Source: CBDCCT01 sp965214995
GTDB lineage: Bacteria; Deinococcota; Deinococci; Deinococcales; Trueperaceae
Length of the DNA stretch: 64,000 nucleotides
NCBI GenBank assembly: GCA_965214995.1
Contig: CBDCCT010000002.1
Location: 1 to 64,000 of the forward strand
Reading direction: 5' to 3'
The position numbers and the translations under genes were made by a program. Shown one piece after another: positions 34,258 to 43,187 of this stretch (positions within the stretch are counted from its first letter, which is position 1; every line of letters starts with the position of its first letter). Under the pieces are notes generated by a model, which was not told the origin of the DNA, made no database searches, and was given only the letters and a program-made list of their open reading frames with translations.

Positions 34258-37200
34258 TCAATATCGATAACTCACCGTGCGTGCTTCGGGCATCGCATAT
34301 TCCCTACGTGATTGCAGCGGAGGCGGCATCAAGCCTGGTGCCGTCGGATCGTATGCCTCACTCTCAGCCATATAACGTTCACCTGCACGCTGAGACTCGG
34401 CTTGAAACTGCTGTGAACGTACTCGTTGATGCTGCTGCGGCTGCTGTTGAAGGTAGTGGTGAGCTTGTGATGGTGGAGGTGGCGGTTGAAGGGGCAGCAC
34501 ATGCTGGCGACTCACTTCATCCGCATAAGCAAGTCTCTCGTGCTCGTAGTCCTGTCGTCCCTGTAAAAGCTCTTGTCGTTCCTGCTGCTCCTGTATCGGA
34601 ACGTACTGCCGTTCGGCCGCAACGCTTCCTCGCCCTGTTGCAAACCGTCCTTCTCTTGTCTGATCGTCAACGATACCATCTCTCATGGATGCAGAATTGC
34701 CAGGTACTCCCTTGTAGTTTGCGTTGACGCTGCTCGCTACAAACGTTGATGCTGTCTGTCGTGACACTGGCCGAGGTACTGAAACACTACTTTGTCTATA
34801 ACGATGAGGAGGAGGCGGCGGTGGTGGTGCTTCCGCTGCCGCTGATGCTAATGCTAATGCTGAAGCTGAAGCTGGAGCTGGAGCTGGAGCCTGAACGGTT
34901 CCTGGCAAAGAAGCTGAATCTGGTGGGGGTTTCTGCAGGCTGTCAATCTCCCTAACATCCCGTTCTCTACGCTCCGCTCGAGCGCTGTATGGTCTTGCTG
35001 CGTAATCGATCGGAAGCATCACTTCTCCATAACGGACTTCTTGCCGCGGTCTTCTTTCGGCAATTTCTTCAAACGGTTCATAACGCTGCCAGTTTCCCCT
35101 GCCTTCCGCCATCCGCATAGGCTGTGCGCGTGCATATGGATCAGTTCTTTCCAAGTAACCTCGATCATGACTGATTGGTTCCTGGTATTGTCCGGCTATC
35201 GGACGAGTGACGCGTTCGACGTGACTGTCGTCGTCGCTAATCTCTATTGGTGCAGGAGCGGCTGCAGTAAGGGCATTAGAGGGACGACGTTCTCGTGGTG
35301 TATACCGCATGGGCTGATACGACGGTAAAGGTGTGGCGGCTGCAGCTCTTTCATGATAAGGATCGCCTTCAATAATTCTTCTAGCCGGCAGCCTAGCAGA
35401 TTCTCGCCATGGCTGCGGCGGATGATTTGGCACTGCCTCATAACGTTGCCCGTAGCTATCGTAGATAACCCGTCGCGATACAGGAGGTGGCATATCGATA
35501 CTTATAGGGTCATCCGGTCCCTGAGCGCCAACATAACGAGGAGGTGATCGGGATACTCTACGACGCACGTACCCTTGCGGCACGTACGGTTCTTCATAGT
35601 AGGTTGGCCGATCAGTATAGTGAGGGGTAGGCAGGCGAGCCGACAGTGGAGCTTGTGCGTGCGCAGGCGGTTGAGCGTATATTAACGATGACCTTCTCCT
35701 GGTGTGCTGTAAGCTGAACGACCGTCGCGGGTCTGGCTCTTCTCTTTCAACTCGGCGATGGTAAAGTCGGGGCCGAGCTTGAACATATTCGGGCGATATT
35801 GGCTCATCATACTCATACCTGTACATAGGCCGAGCATATGGCTCGTCTACGTAATATATCGGAATAGAATCTCTGCGCGGAAGATATTCAACTTCGTCAG
35901 CATAGGCTCTGACATAACGGCGCCGGAGCGCTCGCATATCGTCAATCGGGATGGGAGATATCGGCTCCTGCTTGATGATTGGTTCCACAGAACGTAGCGG
36001 TGATCTGGCTAGCCGTTTTGGTGCAGAGCCTTGAAGCTGGACTTCACTGACTTCAGGCTCTCGGGTACGTTTTCGGGAAAGTCGCAGATCCGGGTAAGCG
36101 GTCATCTGGTTACTCTGCGCTGGATATCTTGATGAGCTCCATTCGTTCTGTACAGGTCTACCTGCTGTTTCTGGTGCGGCTTGTGAAGTAGCTGGAGGTA
36201 CTTGGCTTGTTGAAGGCTCAGTATCGTGTACAACATACCTCTGCTGATGTGGCTTCGACTGATCTAGGCGGGGCATCTTTGCTACTGCTAGCGGAGATAC
36301 CCGGGCAGGCTGAGGCGCTAAAGGATGCTCTATGTGGTTGCGAATGATGGGTACGACAGGAGACGGATGGCCTCGAGGTGGTTCATCAACATTACCTTGT
36401 CCGACATCCTGCTTTCCAATGGATCGGATTGTTCCCTTTGATATGTCTCGTATGTGCTGTTTGGTATGAGTTGCAGTTGTGACGCCCTGAAAATTATCGT
36501 AATTTTCTGGTACAGGTGGAGAGTAATCCGACTCTTCCCGCGCCTCGCGTGGTTGTGCTGGCCGTTGCACATTTTGAGCATGAAGATCTTGTCGACGAGC
36601 GGCAGCATAATCTTTTGATACGTCGTACGACTTCTTCCTTGGATGTCCTTTCTCGCCACTTAACGGCTCCTGACCTTTATCGCGTATTGGCATAGTGGAC
36701 CTTGCATTCGTTTGTGCTGCCTTTTTCTGTCCCTCTAACTGATCGTTTCCTTCCCTTATTACATTTTTGTCCTTTCCAGTGTCCTTCTCTTTACCCTGTC
36801 CAACATCTTTATCGACGATTTGCCCTTCCGACATCGACGATGCTCCATCCTCATGCGGCGATAGGTTCGAGCTATCGTCTACAGAAGCGGACACGCTTCC
36901 AGAACTGTTTGCATTAGCAATCACTCGTAGACCAGATACAGGTTTTACAAGCTTCATCGCCTCGTTAAAGTGAGCAGTCACGTCAATCTCGGAAAAGAGC
37001 TCGTTGCTAAAAGCATGGTAAGAATCACGTGTACCCTTGGGAGGGCGTGCAGCAGCAGCGGCAGTACGCTTCTCCTCCAGCTCATCCCTGAGTGCACGCT
37101 CAATCTTCTGTCGCTTGAGCAGCATCTCTGCCTTGGCTGGGTCAATAGGCAGGGTGGGCAGGACAGGAGGAATCTCAGGTGCTGCTCTATCTGATTTGCG

Positions 37201-37740
37201 TGCGACATCAACCCTGACATTTTTTACATCATTCACGGTATCAGATCTCGTCCGTGAAGCAGCATTAGCGGCTCCCACGGGACCGCCCTGTACGGCTGCT
37301 GATGCTCTCCGTGCGTCTGGAAATGGTTTCTGCGATGCCGAAAAATCTCCTCCATTACGCTTACGGGCATAAGAATCCTTCTCTTTCTGCCCGGAAGGCA
37401 AAGCAGCATCTGCAAATGGTTTCTCTTTCAAAGCATCTGCACGTACTTTAGTGGGAGAAGATGATGATAAAAGTGAAGGAGAAGATTGCCGACGAGCATT
37501 GCCCGTAGCTTCATGTGTTGAACGCGTAAGTAGCTGTCTCAACGCAACGTCTGGTAGTTCATAGTGAGGATGCTTGCCGGCGATGATCTCGTCTTCTAAC
37601 CGCGACAGCTGAGCATAGAATTGCTGCAGACGGCTATCTTCTATACCCTCGCCACCATTACCAGGCGGTAGTGTATGACCGTTGGTGATGAATGTAGCTG
37701 AAGACGGATGCTGAGACGTAAGTGTAGTCCCAGGAGACAT
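34258..37740 (-). CDS. Large disordered hypothetical protein
   Basis: A single open frame of 1160 aa from the ATG at 37740 (MSPGTTLTSQHPSS); the frame is open further upstream but with no ATG. I do not recognise the family. Two short parts look conserved and helical: EMLLKRQKIERALRDELEEK followed by YHAFSNELFSEIDVTAHFNE (about residues 200-265), and MRALRRRYVRAYADEVEYLP (about 620-640). The rest is disordered: Ser/Lys/Asp-rich in the first half, then Arg/Tyr/Pro-rich with many YxxP/RYxR motifs, then Ala/Pro/Gln-rich low complexity with runs of PPPPPP and QQ. The composition suggests a nuclear or RNA-associated protein. A GTGAGT donor-like site lies only a few codons before the stop at 34258, so a further 3' exon cannot be excluded. 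Confidence 0.8.
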   Translation of the reverse strand: MSPGTTLTSQHPSSATFITNGHTLPPGNGGEGIEDSRLQQFYAQLSRLEDEIIAGKHPHYELPDVALRQLLTRSTHEATGNARRQSSPSLLSSSSPTKVRADALKEKPFADAALPSGQKEKDSYARKRNGGDFSASQKPFPDARRASAAVQGGPVGAANAASRTRSDTVNDVKNVRVDVARKSDRAAPEIPPVLPTLPIDPAKAEMLLKRQKIERALRDELEEKRTAAAAARPPKGTRDSYHAFSNELFSEIDVTAHFNEAMKLVKPVSGLRVIANANSSGSVSASVDDSSNLSPHEDGASSMSEGQIVDKDVGQGKEKDTGKDKNVIREGNDQLEGQKKAAQTNARSTMPIRDKGQEPLSGEKGHPRKKSYDVSKDYAAARRQDLHAQNVQRPAQPREAREESDYSPPVPENYDNFQGVTTATHTKQHIRDISKGTIRSIGKQDVGQGNVDEPPRGHPSPVVPIIRNHIEHPLAPQPARVSPLAVAKMPRLDQSKPHQQRYVVHDTEPSTSQVPPATSQAAPETAGRPVQNEWSSSRYPAQSNQMTAYPDLRLSRKRTREPEVSEVQLQGSAPKRLARSPLRSVEPIIKQEPISPIPIDDMRALRRRYVRAYADEVEYLPRRDSIPIYYVDEPYARPMYRYEYDEPISPEYVQARPRLYHRRVEREEPDPRRSFSLQHTRRRSSLIYAQPPAHAQAPLSARLPTPHYTDRPTYYEEPYVPQGYVRRRVSRSPPRYVGAQGPDDPISIDMPPPVSRRVIYDSYGQRYEAVPNHPPQPWRESARLPARRIIEGDPYHERAAAATPLPSYQPMRYTPRERRPSNALTAAAPAPIEISDDDSHVERVTRPIAGQYQEPISHDRGYLERTDPYARAQPMRMAEGRGNWQRYEPFEEIAERRPRQEVRYGEVMLPIDYAARPYSARAERRERDVREIDSLQKPPPDSASLPGTVQAPAPAPASASALALASAAAEAPPPPPPPHRYRQSSVSVPRPVSRQTASTFVASSVNANYKGVPGNSASMRDGIVDDQTREGRFATGRGSVAAERQYVPIQEQQERQELLQGRQDYEHERLAYADEVSRQHVLPLQPPPPPSQAHHYLQQQPQQHQRVRSQQFQAESQRAGERYMAESEAYDPTAPGLMPPPLQSRREYAMPEARTVSYRY

Positions 37741-38187
37741 CCTCCTGCTACACTGTGCAGTCTTCCGGCCAGGCGAGAATCGGCGCAGGAGAGCTGCCAA
37801 ATGCTACTGAAAGTATTACCAGTACTAGTATTGCATCGACATCAGTCTATTTCTATACTCTATGCTTCTTCTCTTTTACGTTCAAAATTTGGCGGACTGC
37901 CCTTGAAAATGAGCAGGTGGTGCCACTGCAGGAACGCGCCTGAAGGTTAAAGGATGAAAATCCAGATTTGGCTGTTGTGAAAGTTGCACTTGCACAGCAT
38001 CGAGCCGAGTAGGGCCGCCAAGAGCGCCAAAAATTTGGCTGTCTTGGCGCTTGTTATATCATAATGTTGAATACGAAGTAGGATTAAATAATCCGATATT
38101 TCCGAATAACCAGAAACTAGTTTATATTATTTGCACACACTCATTGTACTTGTATCTGAATCCCGACTGTCAGGCGTATCTACCACG
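37741..38187. promoter_or_regulatory. Shared divergent promoter region
   Basis: These 447 bp separate the start of the disordered-protein gene (-) from the start of the nucleotidase gene (+), so both promoters must lie here or overlap the genes. No individual binding site is called. Confidence 0.5.
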
Positions 38188-39312
38188 ATGGCCTCTGACA
38201 TGAGACCAAATCCCGGCGAAAGGGCAGACAGCCGTGCTGTCTTCTTCTTTGACATTGATAATTGCGTGTGTAAGCATAGAGCTCCAAAATAAAGACAGTG
38301 AGTCAGTCTAACTATCTGCATATGACCAGCTCTACACCAAGAGTCCGTAAATGTGTCCCCTGCTCCCGTGAACATCAGACTCAATTTCTGAGTACCTACC
38401 ACAGGCAACCGAGTCTTGAACATAATGTCCGACCTGATCAGTAAGACAATCCAAACTTTAAAGCAGTAGCAGCATCATCATCGCCATCATCACCATCTTT
38501 TTCTTCATCATCATCATCATCATCATAAGCCTACTCTTCCCCTCATTGACCCCCGAAAAGGTGAATTCATCCAATCCCACCTCTCCCTCACCCCCGCCGA
38601 CGCCGAGAACCTGCACCAGCGCTACTACACCGACTACGGGCTCGCGATCGAGGGGCTGGTGCGGCACCACAAGGTCGACCCGATGGAGTACAATGCGCGC
38701 GTCGACGACGCCATCCCGATTGAAGATATCCTCAAACCCGACCCGCAGCTGCGCGCTTTCCTGCAGCGGCTCGACAGAAGCAAAGTAAAGCCGTGGCTGC
38801 TGACGAACGCGTACGTGAAGCATGCGCGGCGGGTGTTGCGGCAGTTGGGCGTTGAAGATCTGTTTGAGGGCTTGACGTTTTGCGACTATGCCGCTGGTGT
38901 GGACCGGGGCGGAAACGGAAATGGATCGGTGGCAGATGGAGGTATCGAGGCCAAGGAGAGCAGCCAGAAGCACGGCTTAATCTGCAAGCCCTTTCCGGAG
39001 ATGTATGCAAAGGCGATGCGGGAGGCGGGCGTGGCGGAGAAGGAGAAGTGTTTCTTCGTCGGTAAGATATCTTCCAAGCCATCCATTTACCAGATCCTAT
39101 TAATGAAATCGGAGGGAGGTAGCTCATGCTAACATGTCACTCCCACAGACGACTCCTACACCAACGCCCGCGGCGGCCATAACTACGGCTGGACGACCGT
39201 CCACCTCGTCGAGCCAGAAGAACCCGTCCCGGCCGAGGCAGCATCTGCCCATCTCATCCGCCGGCTCGAGGAGCTTGCCGATCTCTTCCCTCAGTTCTTT
39301 CTGCCGCGATGA
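38188..39312 (+). CDS. HAD-family pyrimidine 5'-nucleotidase (Sdt1/Phm8 type)
   Basis: Exons are join(38188-38265, 38330-38342, 38405-38440, 38561-39061, 39149-39312), 263 aa, total length divisible by three. It should hydrolyse (pyrimidine) nucleoside monophosphates in the cytosol. HAD motif I is FFFDIDNC followed by LYTKS, which is rebuilt across a 13-nt microexon. Motif II is LLTNAYVKHARRVL, motif III is around CKPFPEMYAKAMREAG, and motif IV is FFVDDSYTNA, formed across the last intron. Cap-region landmarks HRYYTDYGLAIEGLVRHH correspond to the family's YGLA block. Introns are 64, 62, 120 and 87 nt. A Gly/Asn-rich insertion (GVDRGGNGNG and following, about 25 residues) sits before motif III and is longer than usual. 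The microexon donor GTCCGT is weak but is the only one that keeps frame and motif. Confidence 0.93.
38506..38526. repeat. (CAT)7 microsatellite in a nucleotidase intron
   Basis: Seven perfect CAT units lie inside the third intron (38441-38560), preceded by imperfect CAT/CCATCA units from about 38473. Confidence 0.9.
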
Positions 39313-40190
39313 ATATGAAAGCCGAAACTGCTAACTGATAAAAGTAGATGGTGAGGCGAGGGAAGACAAGAAGTCGCAAGAAAAGTATTGTGGAAGTATT
39401 GTAAAGATAATGCTTAGAGTACAGGTTTCCTATTAGTGGCAGATTGAATAGATTGATTAGAGAATTTTGAGGTATAGATTAGAGATACGAATAGCAATAT
39501 GAGATGGAATTACAACTGCAATTCTGGTTTGCTTTTTGGTTGTTGATTTAATTGCTTCACCATCCAAAATCAAACTCCCGCAGAAGATACTAATTGGTTG
39601 ATTAATTAATTAATGGGGTAGAATTATCAAGAATACAAGTTAGGGATCCATCGTCTTCCAAGAAATCCCATGATTGTTTCAAAGAAAAAGAGAAAGAAAA
39701 GAGATTCTTCGCCGGCCCTTCATACGTTGTCTCAAGCTCGACGTAATTTGCCATTGCTTCTAGGCTAAGTATTAAAAGTAAGTATCAAATTGAGTCTGTC
39801 GCTAATATCTAGAAAAAAAAAACAATAAAAGCATGAAGAGTGGTATCTTGGTCTAATGGCGAATGCCTCTCTATCTTCTATGATCCTTCCAAGCGCCAAA
39901 AATACAGATGAAGAAAAAAGAATAAGTATGATTAGGTAATGAGATGACGGTTGGGTGAAGAAAACGGTAATCACAGTAGAAAAGTATGGCATATTCTAAA
40001 TGTGTCATTGTAGTCTTCTTGAAGAATGGAAACCACAAACACACGAGTGCAAAACATCCCTTGGCGCCTTCAATGCTGGTCAAACTTGTAAAAAATAAAC
40101 AGAATGATGGTATTTTAAAAAATGAAAAAATAAATAAAAAATAGTCATCTTCAGCCGTTAATGATTACTCCGTAACAATCTCCACCATTC
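39313..40190. other. Convergent intergenic region
   Basis: This holds the 3' flanks of the nucleotidase (+) and RTA1 (-) genes. It is AT-rich with several A runs. No gene or element is seen. Confidence 0.6.
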
Positions 40191-41229
40191 TCACGCAGAG
40201 CTACCATCAACCTCCTTGCCCTTGCTCTCCACGGCATCCGCATCCGCATCCGCATCCGCACCCTCGTCGCTGCGCTCATACTTGTAGCTGAAGTTCGGAT
40301 TGAAGACGTTCAGCAACAGCACCGCCAGCACCACCGGCACGCTCTCGAGCGCGATGAAGAGGGGTTCGTCGTTTGCCAGGTCGCCGTCGAAGCCCTCGCT
40401 CAGCTCGGCGACGCGGAAGACGCAGCGGGTGAAGATGAGGATGGTGGCCAGCGCGAGGGCGACGAGGAAGCCCTTGAACATGAACGACTGGCGCAGCTCG
40501 GCGTGCTTGGGGTCGAGCGTGTTGGCGCGGCCGTCGCGCTTGACGGCGCGGTAGGTGCGCAGGGCAAAGTCGCCGGCGATGGCCATGAAGACGAACATGA
40601 CGGCGACCTGGAAGGCCAGGCCGGCAATCATGATGTTGGTGCCGGTGTCGAGCAGGTCCTGGTCCTCGGCGCTGGCGGACATGCCGCCGCCGGCCCCCTG
40701 CAGCGTGAGCGAGATGATGTCGCAGGGGATGAAGATGCGCGGGTAGGCGCGCGGGCTGATGCGCGAGTGCTGCACGCCGTAGGTGATGACGATGCGCGAG
40801 ATGCAGAAGTAGATGCCGGCGGCGAAGAAGGCGGGGCCGATGGAGAGGCAGACGATGTTGATGAGAAAGCCGGTCTGGATGGGGTCAGTATTTTATTTCC
40901 ATTTTTGGAAATAACTTTATGTTGGAAGGTACCTCAGTAAAAGGGTCCGAATGACTCATGATCCGACCCGCGTAGCCGATAATCTCGGTCAAGTTGCCGA
41001 GTATCATGGCAATGCTAAAGGCCAGGAAGCGCTTCGACCAGAAGATGCCCAGCAAATAGAGGATGAGCGAGATGCTGAAGAGGCCGATGAAGAGGCCATT
41101 GGCGGCAAGCGATGGCAGATATGTCCAGTATGAGGAGTACTCGAGCGGACAGATGTCGAGGGTGCACTCTTCGGGCTCGAGGCCGTTGGGGAGGACCATG
41201 AACTGGCGGCGGAAGAGGGCTTGTGACAT
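40191..41229 (-). CDS. RTA1-family membrane protein (lipid-translocating exporter)
   Basis: Exons are complement(40191-40874, 40933-41229), 326 aa. The 58-nt intron has a TACTGACC branch and phase-0 junctions. The predicted topology is seven transmembrane helices, the RTA1 layout. The first is LAANGLFIGLFSISLILYLL, then LAFSIAMILGNLTEIIGYAG with the family's GYAGR, and LINIVCLSIGPAFFAAGIYF. The family signature around FIPCDIISLTLQGAGGGM is complete. Later helices include IMIAGLAFQVAVMFVFMAIA and VALALATILIFTRCVFRVAE (the FRxxE motif), followed by EPLFIALESVPVVLAVLLLN. The C-terminal tail is acidic, with ADADADAD encoded by a hexanucleotide repeat. Family members are linked to sphingoid-base or sterol-stress resistance at the plasma membrane; the substrate here is unknown. 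Confidence 0.95.
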
Positions 41230-43187
41230 TTTGGGGTTTTCTCCTTTTTTTCTTATTGTATATTGAAGTGTCTCTAATTTATTGTCTTTGTACTAAATAA
41301 TTAAAAGACGATTTTCGTAGACTATCGACAAGGACGCTGCCGGTGTATTTTAAACCTATAGTAGATGATGCATGTACCGTATATATGACTCGATGCTTTA
41401 AACAACCAAATAGTCTCGAAACAAGAACGCAATATTTAACTTGAACGATAGGCACTATTGTTTCCAAATATCAAAAGATGATTATCTGAATGAGTAAAAG
41501 TCTAGAAATATTCATAGTCTGTGGGCATTGGATCTACTTATACTCCGTACACAGCCAAAAGGATGAACAAAGAGAAGCTGCTCTCATGAGTCTAATGCTA
41601 GTGTATTTCCGACTATCGTCCGTAACGAAGAGTCACCAGCAATGCTCCGTTTGTTAGGCGATCCAGGGCTTGAGACCCTTACACGAAATACTACCAGCAC
41701 TCCGCTCCTATGTGTAGATTCGGAGGAAATGGCGTCAAGCTGTAGCGCGCAACTACATCGAGCGATAAATGAAATGACAACAACAACGATAATCAAAAGG
41801 GACAAATGAATATAAAATCTGTTAAAACAAAGAGAGAGTGAAATGCTCTGTAGGTACGGAGTAACATGAAAAGTAATGACTCCGTACATCTGCTTAGCTC
41901 CGTCCATCAACTCTCCGACGGACGGAGATAATCAGGCACAGATCTCTGCCACTCTGATTTTCAGGCTCAACTTGAAGATACTCGCACCCACCATTCAACA
42001 GACAGCATCAAGACCATCATTCACACTTGAACCAAAGCCCTGCATTCCTACTCCCATCACCAACAATCCTCTTACTCTGTAAACTTTACAGAAAAACAGT
42101 CTCCCAATTCATATGCAGTCACAGACTTGAGACTACTCGCATCATCTCCACGACCACAGCAACAGAGAGCATTCCATCTACTTTACCACAAATACCATTT
42201 AATCATAACTCCGTACTCACATACCACCTTCAAACCCAGAGCCTTCATCGAGTCTCCATACTCTCAACCTCATTCCCCACGCCTCCTTCATGAAGCACGA
42301 GTACGGATACATTCACCGTCAAACGTCCGCACATCACCCGTCAGACCATCTTTAAATAAATTGCCCATCCTTACGGCCGAACCAAACAACCATACCCAAA
42401 ATATCCTTGTTAATCACTCCCTAAATTCCCTGCTAATTAGCTTACATTTTACGACGTCTGCTCTTTCAGCAGCTCTACTTGATCTGTATCAGCAGCGCTG
42501 ACGTCAAGAGGCACCGGAAGTCTGATGACTTTTGTACTCGGTACGTCGAGACCGTTTACTGTGCACTCCTCGCCGTGTTCAGAGTACGGAGTATTGCTAT
42601 GTCTATGGATGATAGCTCCATCATTCGTGTGGAATACCGAGTACGGCCGTAACAGTTCAGCAACAGTCTATTTACTCTGTACCCACCACTTCCTTCGCAT
42701 ACCCTATACTCCGTACTCCATACCATCATCCATATTTCATTGAATAACAAAATCAACAACAACAATCAATAACATCATAACAGCTCGTGGGACTACTATA
42801 ATACGTGCTCTGTAATGTTCTTCCAAGTCGCCTGCATAGCTGAGGCAGAGGTCAAGCTGGAACCGGCAGGGTCGGAGCTTATTTTACCTAGTGTTACGAT
42901 TATGCAATCAAGGGCTACTTTATTATAACTACGGATAGCTTTTCGGCTTTACAACGTAGAGACATGACACGCTGTGCTAAGCACTGACGGTATCATTTTG
43001 CTTTTACCCAATCCCACGCTCATGCTCGTGCTCACGATGCTTTTCCCTACCTTCTTAACAAAAATATACCGGTCCAACAAACAACACATGTTCCAGCATG
43101 CCAATAACCAATCAGCTCATACCAACAACGTTGAGATCTCAGCCAATCCAAGAAAGATGTTGTAAGAATATAAATGAAAAAAGTCCC
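41230..43187. other. Intergenic region with clustered TACTCCGTA motifs
   Basis: The region lies upstream of the RTA1 gene and downstream of SND1, both on the minus strand. No coding gene is supported; short frames near 42027-42501 lack ATG-initiated, family-like sequence. The nonamer TACTCCGTA or its complement, or near matches, recurs from 41541 to 42715. Confidence 0.6.
41541..42715. repeat. Cluster of TACTCCGTA / TACGGAGTA motifs
   Basis: Exact copies lie at 41541-41549, 41855-41863, 42585-42593 and 42707-42715. Near copies sharing ACTCCGTAC or GAGTACGG lie at 41879, about 42208, 42299 and 42636. Single copies occur elsewhere in intergenic DNA (25276, 40166, 52840, 59003). They occur in both orientations without fixed spacing. 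Confidence 0.7.

Noticed and set aside
38458..38973. Minus-strand frame across the nucleotidase exon, with a Met/Lys-rich end
   Set aside because: The Met/Lys run is just the complement of the intronic CAT repeat, and the rest is antisense to conserved HAD motifs.
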